A stretch of 64,000 bases of DNA from Planctomycetales bacterium ZRK34 (GCA_014873095.1 CP050848.1:1488001-1552000), one strand, 5' to 3'; counted from the first letter of the stretch, positions 18,040-26,316 are shown. Notes: a model not told the origin generated them from the letters alone. Numbers and translations are program-made.

Positions 18040-18071
18040 AGGCGGCGGGGCTAGCGCCTCGCCGCCTTTTT
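18040..18071 (+). terminator. Rho-independent terminator of the module 2 operon
   Basis: An AGGCGGCG arm pairs with CGCCGCCT across a 12-nt loop and is followed by TTTT. It begins 19 nt after the DUF1501 stop codon, so transcription from the sigma gene at 9132 could run to here. Confidence 0.75.
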
Positions 18072-18104
18072 CATGCGCCTGTCAAAGTCCCGCTTCGTCA
18101 GTTG

Positions 18105-18506
18105 CTATCCCTTTATCAGCGCGAGTTTCACGAAATGACTTTCAACGAACGTCAATGCCCAACCCCATCTTTCAGGTTCAGCTAGATGATCTGATCCCAA
18201 CATATCCAACCAAAGAAATTCCAAATCCTTCTTTGTCTCATCGGCCATGTATTGCTGATATGCCCCGCGATACGTGTCGGTCTCGTATGATGATCCGTTA
18301 CGTAGCGCCGGACAACGTCGTTGCAACTCTGAAACTGTCATGCCTTGCAGTACACGCTCGGAATCAGGCCGAGACAAGAAGTGGTAAAAGCTGTCATAGT
18401 CATAGTGATCTTCGAACGGCGTTTCGTGTGGGCTCAATGAGAACCACGCAACAAGAACAACGGCAAATGCGACGACTGGGATCCCAAAATATAAAACCTT
18501 TCGCAT
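18105..18506 (-). CDS. Small membrane-anchored protein of unknown function
   Basis: 133 aa, not recognised. It starts with one hydrophobic helix (VLYFGIPVVAFAVVLVAWFS) after MRK, so it is either anchored or a long signal peptide, and the rest is soluble and acidic (PHETPFEDHYDYDSFYHFLS, ETDTYRGAYQQYMADETKKD). GAAGGG upstream of the start resembles a ribosome site. Base composition is visibly lower in GC than in flanking genes, which may mean recent acquisition. It lies between the module 2 terminator and a large inverted repeat. I believe it is coding because of the signal-anchor pattern and normal amino acid usage. Confidence 0.6.
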   Translation of the reverse strand: MRKVLYFGIPVVAFAVVLVAWFSLSPHETPFEDHYDYDSFYHFLSRPDSERVLQGMTVSELQRRCPALRNGSSYETDTYRGAYQQYMADETKKDLEFLWLDMLGSDHLAEPERWGWALTFVESHFVKLALIKG

Positions 18507-18545
18507 GTTTGAAGCCCTTCACCAAAAGGCTAAACGACCAAATCC

Positions 18546-18602
18546 GTAGGTCAGGCCCTGGCCTGACATGCATTTTCTGTGTCAGGCCGGGGCCTGACCT
18601 AC
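18546..18602. repeat. 23-bp inverted repeat (GTAGGTCAGGCC type)
   Basis: The arms 18546-18568 and 18580-18602 begin GTAGGTCAGGCC and match with one mismatch around an 11-nt loop. It stands between the 133-aa gene and the HAD gene and could fold as a large hairpin. No second copy was seen in this window. Confidence 0.75.
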
Positions 18603-18615
18603 ACCGACGGGCCGA

Positions 18616-19353
18616 CTAAACATGGGCGAGCAAATGCGTTTCGAGTTCGGTCAGGTGGTTGATGACCAGGTCGGCGTCGTGGTGGTCGGGTTCGCGGTCG
18701 AAGACTTCGAGGGTGTCGAACTGCGTGGTATGAATCGCGGCCATGCCCAGGCGCTTGGCGCCCTGGATGTCGCCGAGCCAGTTGTCGCCGATGTAGACCG
18801 CTTCGTGGGGCTCGAGGCCGAGCTCATCCAGCACGGTGGTAAACGGCAGCGGGTGCGGCTTCACGTAGCCGACTTCCCCGCTGACGGCGACGGCCGAGAG
18901 CCGCGGCGCGATGCCGGTGCGCGCCAGCGAGGCGCGGATGGATTTGCCGCAGGGATAGTTGCTGATCATCGCCAGCCTGTAGCGCTGCTGCAGTTTCGCC
19001 AGCAGGTCGTGCACGTAGTCGGGGGCTTCGACGACCTCGACGAACGCGCGGTCGTGCACCTCGATGACGGCGGCGAGCTCGTCGTCTTTCGGCGGGCGGC
19101 CGACAAGATTCGTGAGAATGTCGGTGAGCTGCTCGTGCATGGTGACTTCGCGCAGTTCGGGGTGGCCGTAGGCGGCGCGGTAGGCGGTGACGCGCAGCTC
19201 GATGAATCGAGAACGATCCACGGGCCCCATCGCCTGTTCGATGGCCCCGACGATGGCGGCGTCGAGGCGATCGACGTGCGGGCGCGTGAACTCGATGAGC
19301 GTGTTGCCGTAGTCGAACACGACGGCACGAAGGTTGGTCGGGTCAAATGGCAT
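18616..19353 (-). CDS. HAD-superfamily hydrolase
   Basis: 245 aa from ATG 19353 (MPFDPTNLRAVVFDYGNTLI). All four HAD motifs are visible: VFDYGNTL near the N-terminus, where the first Asp is the likely nucleophile; the motif II Ser in AMISNYPCGKS; the motif III Lys in GYVKPHPLPF; and the acidic motif IV YIGDNWLGDIQGAKRLG. A four-helix cap of subclass I lies between motifs I and II. It is probably a cytoplasmic phosphatase or phosphatase-like hydrolase of unknown substrate. It follows the UPF0173 hydrolase gene by 37 nt on the same strand, so they are likely cotranscribed. A longer reading to 19404 adds residues before the first motif strand and was not used. Confidence 0.88.
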   Translation of the reverse strand: MPFDPTNLRAVVFDYGNTLIEFTRPHVDRLDAAIVGAIEQAMGPVDRSRFIELRVTAYRAAYGHPELREVTMHEQLTDILTNLVGRPPKDDELAAVIEVHDRAFVEVVEAPDYVHDLLAKLQQRYRLAMISNYPCGKSIRASLARTGIAPRLSAVAVSGEVGYVKPHPLPFTTVLDELGLEPHEAVYIGDNWLGDIQGAKRLGMAAIHTTQFDTLEVFDREPDHHDADLVINHLTELETHLLAHV

Positions 19354-19390
19354 GGGCAAGTGTAGGCGGGTCGGTTCGCCGGCGGCGGGG

Positions 19391-20071
19391 TTAACCAAGA
19401 TCAAACGTCTCGCCGGGCTTCATGAGTTTGACCTCGACGCCGTCAGGTTTGAACCCGCGACGGACAGTGTCTTCATCGGCGAGCAGGCCGAACGTGCCGA
19501 AGTGGATCGGGATGGCGATCTTCGGCTTGATCATCTCCGCGGCGCGGGCGGCGAGCTCCGGACCCATCGTGAACCGATCGCCGGCGCAGATCATGGCTAC
19601 GTCCGGCTTGTAGATCTCACCGATCAGTTTCATGTCGGAGAAGATACCGGTGTCGCCGGTGTGGTAGAAGGTCTTGCCGGCCAGGTGAATGATCGCGCCG
19701 GCGGGCATGCCCATGTAGCGGCCGTCGTAGCTGCTGGAGTGAAACGCCTGCGTCAGCGCGACATACCCGAAGCCGGTGTCCACGCGCCCGCCGGGGTTCA
19801 TCGGCTCGAGCTTGGTGAGCCCTTTTTCGCCGAGGTATTCCGCGATTTCGTTGACGGTGAGCACGATCGCGCCTGTGCGTTCGGCGATCTCGATGGTGTT
19901 GCCGAAGTGATCGCCGTGGCCATGCGTCAGCACGATATGCGTGGCGTTGATGTCCTGAACATGCGCCTTGCACCGCGGATTGCCGGTGATAAACGGATCG
20001 ATGACGACGGTGTGTTTACCGGCGGTGAGCACGAAGCCGGCGTGACCGAGAAAGTGAATGTTGACGGACAT
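19391..20071 (-). CDS. UPF0173-family metal-dependent hydrolase (metallo-beta-lactamase fold)
   Basis: 226 aa, the usual length for UPF0173. The N-terminal strand is VNIHFLGHAGFVL, and the metal motif THGHGDHFG supplies the first site and the Asp of the second site. Further ligands are in AFHSSSYDG, FYHTGDTGIFSDM and PIHFGTF. The family is close to the L-ascorbate lactonase UlaG group and RNase Z-like folds. The substrate is unknown, and a cytoplasmic hydrolase is expected because no signal peptide is present. It heads a two-gene unit with the HAD hydrolase. Confidence 0.9.
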   Translation of the reverse strand: MSVNIHFLGHAGFVLTAGKHTVVIDPFITGNPRCKAHVQDINATHIVLTHGHGDHFGNTIEIAERTGAIVLTVNEIAEYLGEKGLTKLEPMNPGGRVDTGFGYVALTQAFHSSSYDGRYMGMPAGAIIHLAGKTFYHTGDTGIFSDMKLIGEIYKPDVAMICAGDRFTMGPELAARAAEMIKPKIAIPIHFGTFGLLADEDTVRRGFKPDGVEVKLMKPGETFDLG

Positions 20072-20144
20072 GGTGATCTCCCTGAACAGGCGCGTCTTGC
20101 TACTTCATTGTAACAGGCCCGAATCAGTGAGCCATGCGATGTGG

Positions 20145-21983
20145 TTAATGCGGGATAGGCCAGAGTTTGATCCAGTCACCGCCTGTTTGATCACGGGCAA
20201 ACGGGCCGGGCAACGGGGCTTTGGCGTCCCGCGTGTGACCGAAGTAATCGACATCGAGTCGATACGGCGAGCCATCCGCCTGGGTAAACGGCAGGTCGGG
20301 TACGACCGCCCGGCCCAGAAGTTCCGTCGTTACCTGTGGCGATTTGGTTTGCACGGCCCACTGCGGATCGAGACGGACATGCAGGTAGGCGCCGTCATCT
20401 CGCGATTCGAGTTTGAGCCCCGCATCGAACGATGGCAGAACCAGCGGGTTTGATTCATTCGCCGGCGGCTTAGCGCCGTGAAGATATACATTGCCGGCGG
20501 CGCGAAGGTGAGTGGCATCCGAACCGTATTGGCTCAGATCGGCGTGAGCGATGAACAGGTTGTTGTAGAACCGCTCATCATCACTGACGATTTTCGCGAG
20601 GCCTGCGACTTGTGTTGCATGCGCCGGGTGGTACGGGGTCAGGCGTGTTTCATTGCGCGGCCGGATATCACCGGTAAACAGGTTGTGCGCGTACGCCCCA
20701 CCGCCAGAAGCTTCCAGCAGGCTGCGCGTCGAGAGGAAGAGGTTGTGGTCGACCATGAACGGCCCGTGATTGACCTCGACGAAGAGGTCTTCCGCCGGGC
20801 CGTTGTCGTGCAGCAGATTGGCGGTGACGCGCGTGCCCTGCGTCATCCAGTCCAGCCAGATGCCGCGAATGGTTTTGTAGATGTGGTTACGGGCGATGAG
20901 CGAGTCGATGGCGCCGTGAAACTTGATGCCGGCCACTTCGGCGCCGGTGAACAGGCTGCGGACGTGGATGTCATGAATGGTATTGTCGGTGATCGTGCTG
21001 AATACTGCGCCCATGGAGCCGACGATGCCGGCCTGCTCGCAATAGGCGATGTAGTTGTCGCGGACGATGTGGTGGCCGATGTTCTGACGGGTCCAGGGGA
21101 TCGCAAACGCATGGGCGCGCTCGATGGTTTTGACGTAGCCTTCGGCGGTGTCTTGCGAGGTGTTGTCGAAGGCGTCGCCGTGCTTGCCGAGCGTGATGCC
21201 GGTGCAGATTGAATAGCGGATCGTGTTGCGCTCGATGATCCAGCCGCGCGACCAGTGGGTGCCGATGAGGCCGATCTGCTCGGCGGTCGGCGGGGCCCAG
21301 GGCGTGGCGGCATGCTCGAGGGTGAAGCCTCGCACCGTGATGTAATTGATGCCCGGCTTCGAGGGGTAAAACACGCACCGGCGGACGTTGATCTCGATGC
21401 CATCACGATTGGGATCGACACTGGGAAGCTGCGCCCAGATCGTCGTGACGCCGTCCGCGACGGTCGCAAACCATCGCGGCTCGCCTTGGACCGGTTGCAA
21501 CACCTCTTCCTGTTTCGCCGCCTCGATCAGCCAGTGACCATTCAGATACACCGCGCCGGTGTGATGAACGCGGCCCCTGGGGTTGAACCAGTCGCCACGG
21601 ATCGGATCGTTGTACGGATTAAACTCGCCGAAGAATGTATTCGGCAGCGTGACCTGCCAGGTATCGTGGGCGACTTTCTTCCAGCCGCGTACGATCTCGG
21701 AACCCTTGATGACGACGTTCTGACCCGGCGCAGCCTGATACACAATGCGGCGGTCGTCGGATGTTCCACCGCGCGGTGGATCGATGCGCTCGCGATAGAT
21801 CCCTTCGTGCACGGTGATCACATCACCGGGCTGCGCGCGACGCGCCGCTTCCGAAATCGTCCGCAGCGGTCTGGCTGCCGAGCCATCGTGTGCATCATCG
21901 CCATCCTGCGCCACGTGATGCTCGGCCCCGAGCAGCGGCGTCGCCAGCAACAACACGATCGCAAACCAACTGCATCGAATCAT
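20145..21983 (-). CDS. Secreted right-handed parallel beta-helix protein
   Basis: 612 aa. The signal peptide is MIRCSWFAIVLLLATPLLGA. The mature N-terminus (HHVAQDGDDAHDGSAARPLR, then TISEAARRAQPGDVITVHEG) is the standard opening of secreted beta-helix proteins (DUF1565/pectate lyase-like). Repeated rungs such as YITVRGFTLEHA, WIIERNTIRYS, HHIVRDNYIAYCEQAGIVGS, TITDNTIHDI and SLIARNHIYKTIRGIWLDW show the parallel beta-helix. Family members include polysaccharide lyases, glycoside hydrolases and structural proteins. A polysaccharide-active enzyme is plausible, but no catalytic residues can be assigned by eye. It is a monocistronic minus-strand gene with a bidirectional terminator upstream. Confidence 0.85.
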   Translation of the reverse strand: MIRCSWFAIVLLLATPLLGAEHHVAQDGDDAHDGSAARPLRTISEAARRAQPGDVITVHEGIYRERIDPPRGGTSDDRRIVYQAAPGQNVVIKGSEIVRGWKKVAHDTWQVTLPNTFFGEFNPYNDPIRGDWFNPRGRVHHTGAVYLNGHWLIEAAKQEEVLQPVQGEPRWFATVADGVTTIWAQLPSVDPNRDGIEINVRRCVFYPSKPGINYITVRGFTLEHAATPWAPPTAEQIGLIGTHWSRGWIIERNTIRYSICTGITLGKHGDAFDNTSQDTAEGYVKTIERAHAFAIPWTRQNIGHHIVRDNYIAYCEQAGIVGSMGAVFSTITDNTIHDIHVRSLFTGAEVAGIKFHGAIDSLIARNHIYKTIRGIWLDWMTQGTRVTANLLHDNGPAEDLFVEVNHGPFMVDHNLFLSTRSLLEASGGGAYAHNLFTGDIRPRNETRLTPYHPAHATQVAGLAKIVSDDERFYNNLFIAHADLSQYGSDATHLRAAGNVYLHGAKPPANESNPLVLPSFDAGLKLESRDDGAYLHVRLDPQWAVQTKSPQVTTELLGRAVVPDLPFTQADGSPYRLDVDYFGHTRDAKAPLPGPFARDQTGGDWIKLWPIPH

Positions 21984-22052
21984 GGCCGATCTCCGTGTCA
22001 GATGGGTGGTGCAATGCCAACGCCCAAGCGACCATGATTATCACATGCGCAT

Positions 22053-22090
22053 GAAAAACCGCGGCTGAAACAGCCGCGGCTTTTGTTTTT
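22053..22090. terminator. Bidirectional-looking terminator downstream of the DUF4914 gene
   Basis: The 9-bp stem CCGCGGCTG/CAGCCGCGG has a three-A loop (22059-22079). T-rich tracts lie on both sides: TTTTGTTTTT on the plus strand and GGTTTTTC on the minus strand. The minus-strand reading would end the DUF4914 transcript just after its stop at 22105. Confidence 0.8.
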
Positions 22091-22104
22091 GGGTGATGGC
22101 CCGA

Positions 22105-24012
22105 TCAGTCGATCGGCATCGAGAGCTGGTCGTAGTCGGCGACCTTGCCGCCGTCGAGGCAGCACTCGATGATGCGCCGGCCGGCGGGATGCAACTCGTT
22201 GTCGAGGTACTTCTTGAGCTGCTCGTGGAAGAAGTTGCTGAGGATCTCGGCGCCCTGGTCGTAAGCTTCGGGGCCAACCTCGGGCTGGGTCTCGACACGG
22301 AGGAACCACTCGCTGATGTGGGTGCCTTCGATGGCCAGCGAGTGCAGCGTGCGGCCGAGCAGCGGGCAGCGGGTTTCGTCGAGCTGATCGCCGCGGAATC
22401 GGGTCGCGCCACGACGGGCGAGATATTCACGGGCGATCCACTGCGGGGTGAAGCCAACCTTCCACGCGCCGATGTGCTGGTTGGGCGTGAGCACGTACAT
22501 GGTGTCGGCGTAGTTGAGCACCTGGTGCAGCAGCAGGTTGGCCTGGTCGACGCGGCGGCCGGTGGCGAAGGGCCAATAACTGCCGACGCCTTCGGAACTC
22601 ATGCCGGCATCCTTGGAAACGATCGACGGATTACCATGGCCGCGCGGGGCGGTCAGACGCCACAGCCAGGCCAGCGCCGGCGGCAGCACATGGAACAGCG
22701 ACATGATGCCGTAGGTCGGATTTTCCTTGGTGCACGGAGGCGTGCGGACGCCGAAGCTGCGGATGTCGACGGTGACGTCGCCATCGACGATGTTCGGAAT
22801 GATGCTGCGCGGCACGACGACGCGCGGGTTGGGGCACGGCTCGCCGGGGGCGTCCTGGATGTGCTCCCAGATCAGGGCCGTCGAGTTCGGCTGCACGTCG
22901 ATGTTCAGGAACAGCAGCGGCGACGGCGGGTGGATAGTCAGGCCTTCGAGGTGTGGGTCGATGCCATAGTGGTCGATGTGGTTGATGCGAATGAACCAGG
23001 CACTCTCGGCGTCGGACAGTCGCATCTTGCGCTCGTAGGCGTCGGGCGAACGATGGCACAGGGCCATGTCGTCGGTGACCGGCAGCAGGTCGCAGCCTCG
23101 GGCCAGGGCGAGGAAGCGGCGATCGCCGGTGACTGTGTTTTCACCGAGCATCAGGCGGCCGTCGGGCTCGCGGTGTACATGCTCGAGCATTTCGCTCTTG
23201 CCGCCGCCGGAAGCGCCTTCGTGCATGATGACCACGTGGTTGTCGTACGGCGTGATGACCTTGACGGTCGAGCAGTGGGCGGTGACCCACCCCTGCGACT
23301 CGCCGAGATGGATCAGCATGCCGTAGACGCCCTTCTTCGCGGAGGGGCCGGGGTAGAGGTTGTAGCTGAACAACTCGTGGCGGCCGGCCTTGCGGTGATG
23401 GACGACGACCTGCTTGCCGTCGAAATGCGTGTGGCGGAACGGCGGCGCAACGTAGATCGCGGCGTGGGCTTCGAAGTCTTCGGTGATCTGGTCAGCGCTC
23501 ATGATGCCCTGCAACATCGCCAGGCCGAAGGCGAAGAAGCCCGCATTGGCCGGGCAGATCGCCAGGGCGGGCAGGCCCTTGAGCTTGCCGCCGGCGGTGA
23601 AAGCGAAGATCGCCAGGTCCTGCTTGGCCAGCCAGTCGAAGGTCTCTGTGCGCAGGGCGTCGAAGTCGTGGCCGAACCGATCGCTGAAGCGTTTTTTGTC
23701 GGTGGCCATCTGGTCGCCGATGACCATGCAGTCGGGGTCGCGGCGACGCATGTACGGCTCGGGGTAGTTCACGGCGATGCCATTACGCACGCGGCAGACC
23801 TTGGCTTCGACCACGGACTTGCCCTCGACGTCATAGGCGACATCGTGATAGCCCTTGTCATCCGGATCGGCCACAGCCATCTCGGCCAGCGTCTCGGCGC
23901 TGTCCACAAACGTCACCGACGGGGCGGCCTCGAGCACCGCGCGCAAATCATCGGGCATCTTCATGCTGCGCCAGTCCAGAGACGGACCGGCCGTAGTGGT
24001 CGACGAACTCAT
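22105..24012 (-). CDS. DUF4914 family protein, PEP carboxykinase-like P-loop
   Basis: 635 aa, matching the length and pattern I associate with DUF4914. The central motif HEGASGGGKSEML (residues about 264-276) is a P-loop like the kinase-1a loop of ATP-dependent phosphoenolpyruvate carboxykinase. Downstream LLFLNIDVQPNSTALIWEHI and PRGHGNPSIVSKDAGMSSEG give conserved polar blocks. No signal peptide or membrane span is seen. The family is annotated as PEPCK-related, but its reaction is not established to my knowledge. It lies upstream of the beta-helix gene and 170 nt downstream of the BMC shell protein gene on the same strand, so it may be expressed with the PduT/PduS pair. Alternative view: an uncharacterised nucleotide-dependent carboxykinase-like enzyme. 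Confidence 0.75.
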   Translation of the reverse strand: MSSSTTTAGPSLDWRSMKMPDDLRAVLEAAPSVTFVDSAETLAEMAVADPDDKGYHDVAYDVEGKSVVEAKVCRVRNGIAVNYPEPYMRRRDPDCMVIGDQMATDKKRFSDRFGHDFDALRTETFDWLAKQDLAIFAFTAGGKLKGLPALAICPANAGFFAFGLAMLQGIMSADQITEDFEAHAAIYVAPPFRHTHFDGKQVVVHHRKAGRHELFSYNLYPGPSAKKGVYGMLIHLGESQGWVTAHCSTVKVITPYDNHVVIMHEGASGGGKSEMLEHVHREPDGRLMLGENTVTGDRRFLALARGCDLLPVTDDMALCHRSPDAYERKMRLSDAESAWFIRINHIDHYGIDPHLEGLTIHPPSPLLFLNIDVQPNSTALIWEHIQDAPGEPCPNPRVVVPRSIIPNIVDGDVTVDIRSFGVRTPPCTKENPTYGIMSLFHVLPPALAWLWRLTAPRGHGNPSIVSKDAGMSSEGVGSYWPFATGRRVDQANLLLHQVLNYADTMYVLTPNQHIGAWKVGFTPQWIAREYLARRGATRFRGDQLDETRCPLLGRTLHSLAIEGTHISEWFLRVETQPEVGPEAYDQGAEILSNFFHEQLKKYLDNELHPAGRRIIECCLDGGKVADYDQLSMPID

Positions 24013-24182
24013 CGTATAGCTCCTGAATCGTAATTTCGTGGTTGATCACTGCCTGCCCAACCTATCTACAGACAGACGATATCCGTCAGAGACTGGTCAG
24101 ACACTCAGCAAGTTTCTGATTCGCTGCGAGAATCAGGCATATTGTAGGCAGGCTGATTCCATCGCGACACTGCCGCCGTCGA

Positions 24183-24758
24183 TCACACGTAATCGACAAA
24201 CAGCTCGCGACTTGGACGTGGAATCGTCACCGCCGACACCAGCAGCCCCTTGGGCTTGACGACCGCCGTCGCCGCCTCCAGCGCCGCCTTGCAGTCGGCG
24301 ATCGGGCCGGCGAAAAGCACCAGCCCCTTGCCGCCGAGGGCCATGGCCACGTGGATCTTGTAGATCACGATATTGGCCGCCTTGGCCGCGGCGTCGGCCG
24401 CCTCCAAGGCGCTGGCCGAACTGAAGGTTTCGACGATGCCGACCGACGGGTGCTCGCCCGCCGAGACGCCGAGCTGGACCGATTGGCCCATCGCCTTGAA
24501 GACGTCCGGGTGGGCGTTGGCCACGACGAAGTGATCGATCACGCCGTCGGGCGCCGCTTCGAGGCCCGCCTTGACCGACGCCTGCACCGGGGCCACATCG
24601 CCGCCCACGATGACGATGTACTTACCCGAGCAGATCGTCCGGGCCAGCAGAATCTTCACCGAGGCCGCCTTGATCATCGCGTCCTGCACGAGATGGCCAA
24701 TGCCGACGCTGGTCAACTCGATCATTCCCACGGCTTGTCGTTGAGCATTCGCGTTCAT
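24183..24758 (-). CDS. pduT: PduT-like tandem-BMC-domain microcompartment shell protein
   Basis: 191 aa from ATG 24758, preceded by AGGAAAG as ribosome site. There are two BMC folds in tandem. The first opens AVGMIELTSVGIGHLVQDAM and the second opens SVGIVETFSSASALEAADAA. The loop ARTICSGKYIVIVGGDVA has a Cys (residue 43) at the place where PduT carries the ligand of a [4Fe-4S] cluster on the trimer axis. HVAMALGGKGLVLFAGPIAD and the ending VIPRPSR-like TIPRPSRELF are also PduT-like. In known systems such trimers sit in the shell facet and may pass electrons. The pduS-like gene is directly upstream, which supports this. No BMC-H or pentamer gene is in the window. Confidence 0.9.
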   Translation of the reverse strand: MNANAQRQAVGMIELTSVGIGHLVQDAMIKAASVKILLARTICSGKYIVIVGGDVAPVQASVKAGLEAAPDGVIDHFVVANAHPDVFKAMGQSVQLGVSAGEHPSVGIVETFSSASALEAADAAAKAANIVIYKIHVAMALGGKGLVLFAGPIADCKAALEAATAVVKPKGLLVSAVTIPRPSRELFVDYV

Positions 24759-24797
24759 GGTCTTTCCTGTCAATGCGTCGTCTGTCAGATCAAATTC

Positions 24798-24874
24798 AAC
24801 CACAGAGAACGCGGAGGACGCAGAGTGACTAACTTGAATAATTCTGCTCTGTGTTCTCTGCGTCCTCTGCGGTT
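24798..24874. repeat. Imperfect 28-bp inverted repeat of CAGAG/CTCTG words
   Basis: The arms 24798-24825 and 24847-24874 match at about 22 of 28 positions. They are built of short repeats such as CACAGAGAAC and GGAGGACGCAGAG. The element sits between the pduS-like and pduT-like genes, so a hairpin could form in their shared transcript. Confidence 0.7.
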
Positions 24875-24879
24875 TGTCT

Positions 24880-26184
24880 TCACGCTTCGATGATCACCTT
24901 GTCGCTGACTTCGGTGATCTTTCCGTCGATCGAGGCGTGGATGACCGCGCCGAGCTTGCCCTCGGCAGGCTGGGCGATCACATCGCCGACTTTCACGCGG
25001 TCGCCGACTTTCACCATCGCGCCGGCCGGGCCGCCGGCATGTTGCTTCAGCGGCAGCACAGCGCGGCTGGGTGCAAAGCCGTTGTCCAGCAGCGGCCCCT
25101 TGTTGGTGAAGCGCGACAGGCCGAGCTTCAGAATCAACCGCGGAATCGGCACGCGGCGGTTATCCAAGTGCATCGCCGGGCGGTCTTCCTCGGCATCGAC
25201 TTTCCACCGCTCGCCGCTGTCGAGAATGCGGTGCTTGTTCTCGATGCACACCTGCGCGGGGTACAGGTCTTCGGGGCAGGCCATCATCGTGCACAGGTTG
25301 CACTCGCAGCAGAACTGCGAATGGTTCACGTTGACCTCGCCGGCCATGTTGAACTGCAGCGAGCGCATCGCCAGGTGCGGCTGAATCGGATGACCCAGCA
25401 GGTAACGCGGGCAGTAGAACGTGCAGAAGTAACACTGGTCGCAGCCGGAGGCGCCGATCGTCTGCACCTGTTTCCACGATTTGGTGTACCGCGCCACCAG
25501 CGGATGATCACGCCCGAGCACGATCAGCCCGCCGGTCGTTTTCGTGATCGGCGTGGTCAGGTCTTCAGAGTACTTGCCCATCATCGCCCCACCGACGAGC
25601 ACGACCGGGTCGTCGACCGTCGCGCCGCCGGCCAGCTCGATCGCCTCGGCAAAGGTCGCGCCAATCGGGATGCCGATCGTGACCGGATTCGCCACCGCCC
25701 CGGCGACGGTCAGATACTTCCGCGTCACCGGTTTGCCCCGCGCGATGTTCATCGCCGTTTCGACATTCACGACCACGCACCCGACATGCAACGGAATGCC
25801 ACCCGGCGGAATGATCTTGCCGGTCGTGTCGTAAACAAGAATGAACTCATCACCGGCCGGGTATGAATCCGACAGCTTTGCGATGCGGTGCTTATCCGGC
25901 AGCAGGGCTTGCATCGAATCGATCACATCGGTGTACTTGCCCTTGATGCCGACGATGGCTTCATCGGCGCCGACGGATTGGCGAACCAGTTCGAGGCCAT
26001 GAAGCACCTCGCGGCCGTACGCCTTCATCAGCTCTTTGTCTTTGTGCAGCAGCGGCTCGCACTCGGCCCCGTTAAGGATGACCGTCTTCGCCTCGGCCTG
26101 GAGCTTGATGTGCGTGGGAAAACCCGCGCCGCCGGCCCCGACCACGCCCCACTGCTGTACCTGTTGAATCAACTCGGTGGACAT
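24880..26184 (-). CDS. pduS: PduS-like Fe-S flavoprotein (RnfC-related cobalamin reductase family)
   Basis: 434 aa from ATG 26184. The N-terminus has the RnfC/complex I 51-kDa-like glycine-rich loop (VVGAGGAGFPTHIKL) and NGAECEPLL. A SLBB-like segment follows (TIGIPIGATFAEAIELAGG). Two ferredoxin-type clusters are visible: CDQCYFCTFYCP (C-x2-C-x2-C-x3-CP) and CCECNLCTMMACP. The C-terminal about 70 residues (MVKVGDRVKVGDVIAQPAEG, then KLGAVIHASIDGKITEV) form the barrel-sandwich hybrid domain. In the propanediol microcompartment PduS reduces cobalamin and binds the shell protein PduT; here the same gene pair is adjacent. Whether B12 or another cofactor is reduced is unknown. The upstream 12 residues to 26220 were dropped because they lack family similarity. 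Confidence 0.88.
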   Translation of the reverse strand: MSTELIQQVQQWGVVGAGGAGFPTHIKLQAEAKTVILNGAECEPLLHKDKELMKAYGREVLHGLELVRQSVGADEAIVGIKGKYTDVIDSMQALLPDKHRIAKLSDSYPAGDEFILVYDTTGKIIPPGGIPLHVGCVVVNVETAMNIARGKPVTRKYLTVAGAVANPVTIGIPIGATFAEAIELAGGATVDDPVVLVGGAMMGKYSEDLTTPITKTTGGLIVLGRDHPLVARYTKSWKQVQTIGASGCDQCYFCTFYCPRYLLGHPIQPHLAMRSLQFNMAGEVNVNHSQFCCECNLCTMMACPEDLYPAQVCIENKHRILDSGERWKVDAEEDRPAMHLDNRRVPIPRLILKLGLSRFTNKGPLLDNGFAPSRAVLPLKQHAGGPAGAMVKVGDRVKVGDVIAQPAEGKLGAVIHASIDGKITEVSDKVIIEA

Positions 26185-26241
26185 AGAGCCGCATTGTAGC
26201 GAATCCGGTGAAAAGATCACCGGCTAAAAGCAGGAAATGGT

Positions 26242-26316
26242 GAAAACAGGAAAACAGAAAATCGGATCAAACCCGCTTCATTTCCTGTTTTCCTGCTTTT
26301 CTGGTTTCCTGTTTTC
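26242..26316. repeat. 20-bp inverted repeat forming the C-terminal codons of the SGNH gene
   Basis: The left arm GAAAACAGGAAAACAGAAAA (26242-26261) and the complement of 26297-26316 match at 19 of 20 positions. The right arm lies inside the last codons of the SGNH hydrolase gene, where it encodes a polar Asn/Arg/Lys/Glu tail. Nearby tandem CAGGAAA words extend the repeat. Confidence 0.7.

Noticed and set aside
22093-24033. Plus-strand reading frame of 646 codons opposite the DUF4914 gene
   Set aside because: The opposite strand has a P-loop and conserved family blocks. This frame is Val/Ala/Glu/Asp-rich without domains.
24798-24874. CRISPR-like repeats or a riboswitch before the pduT gene
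   Set aside because: Only one inverted pair exists, no direct repeats with unique spacers, and no conserved B12-box sequence was seen, so neither call is supported.
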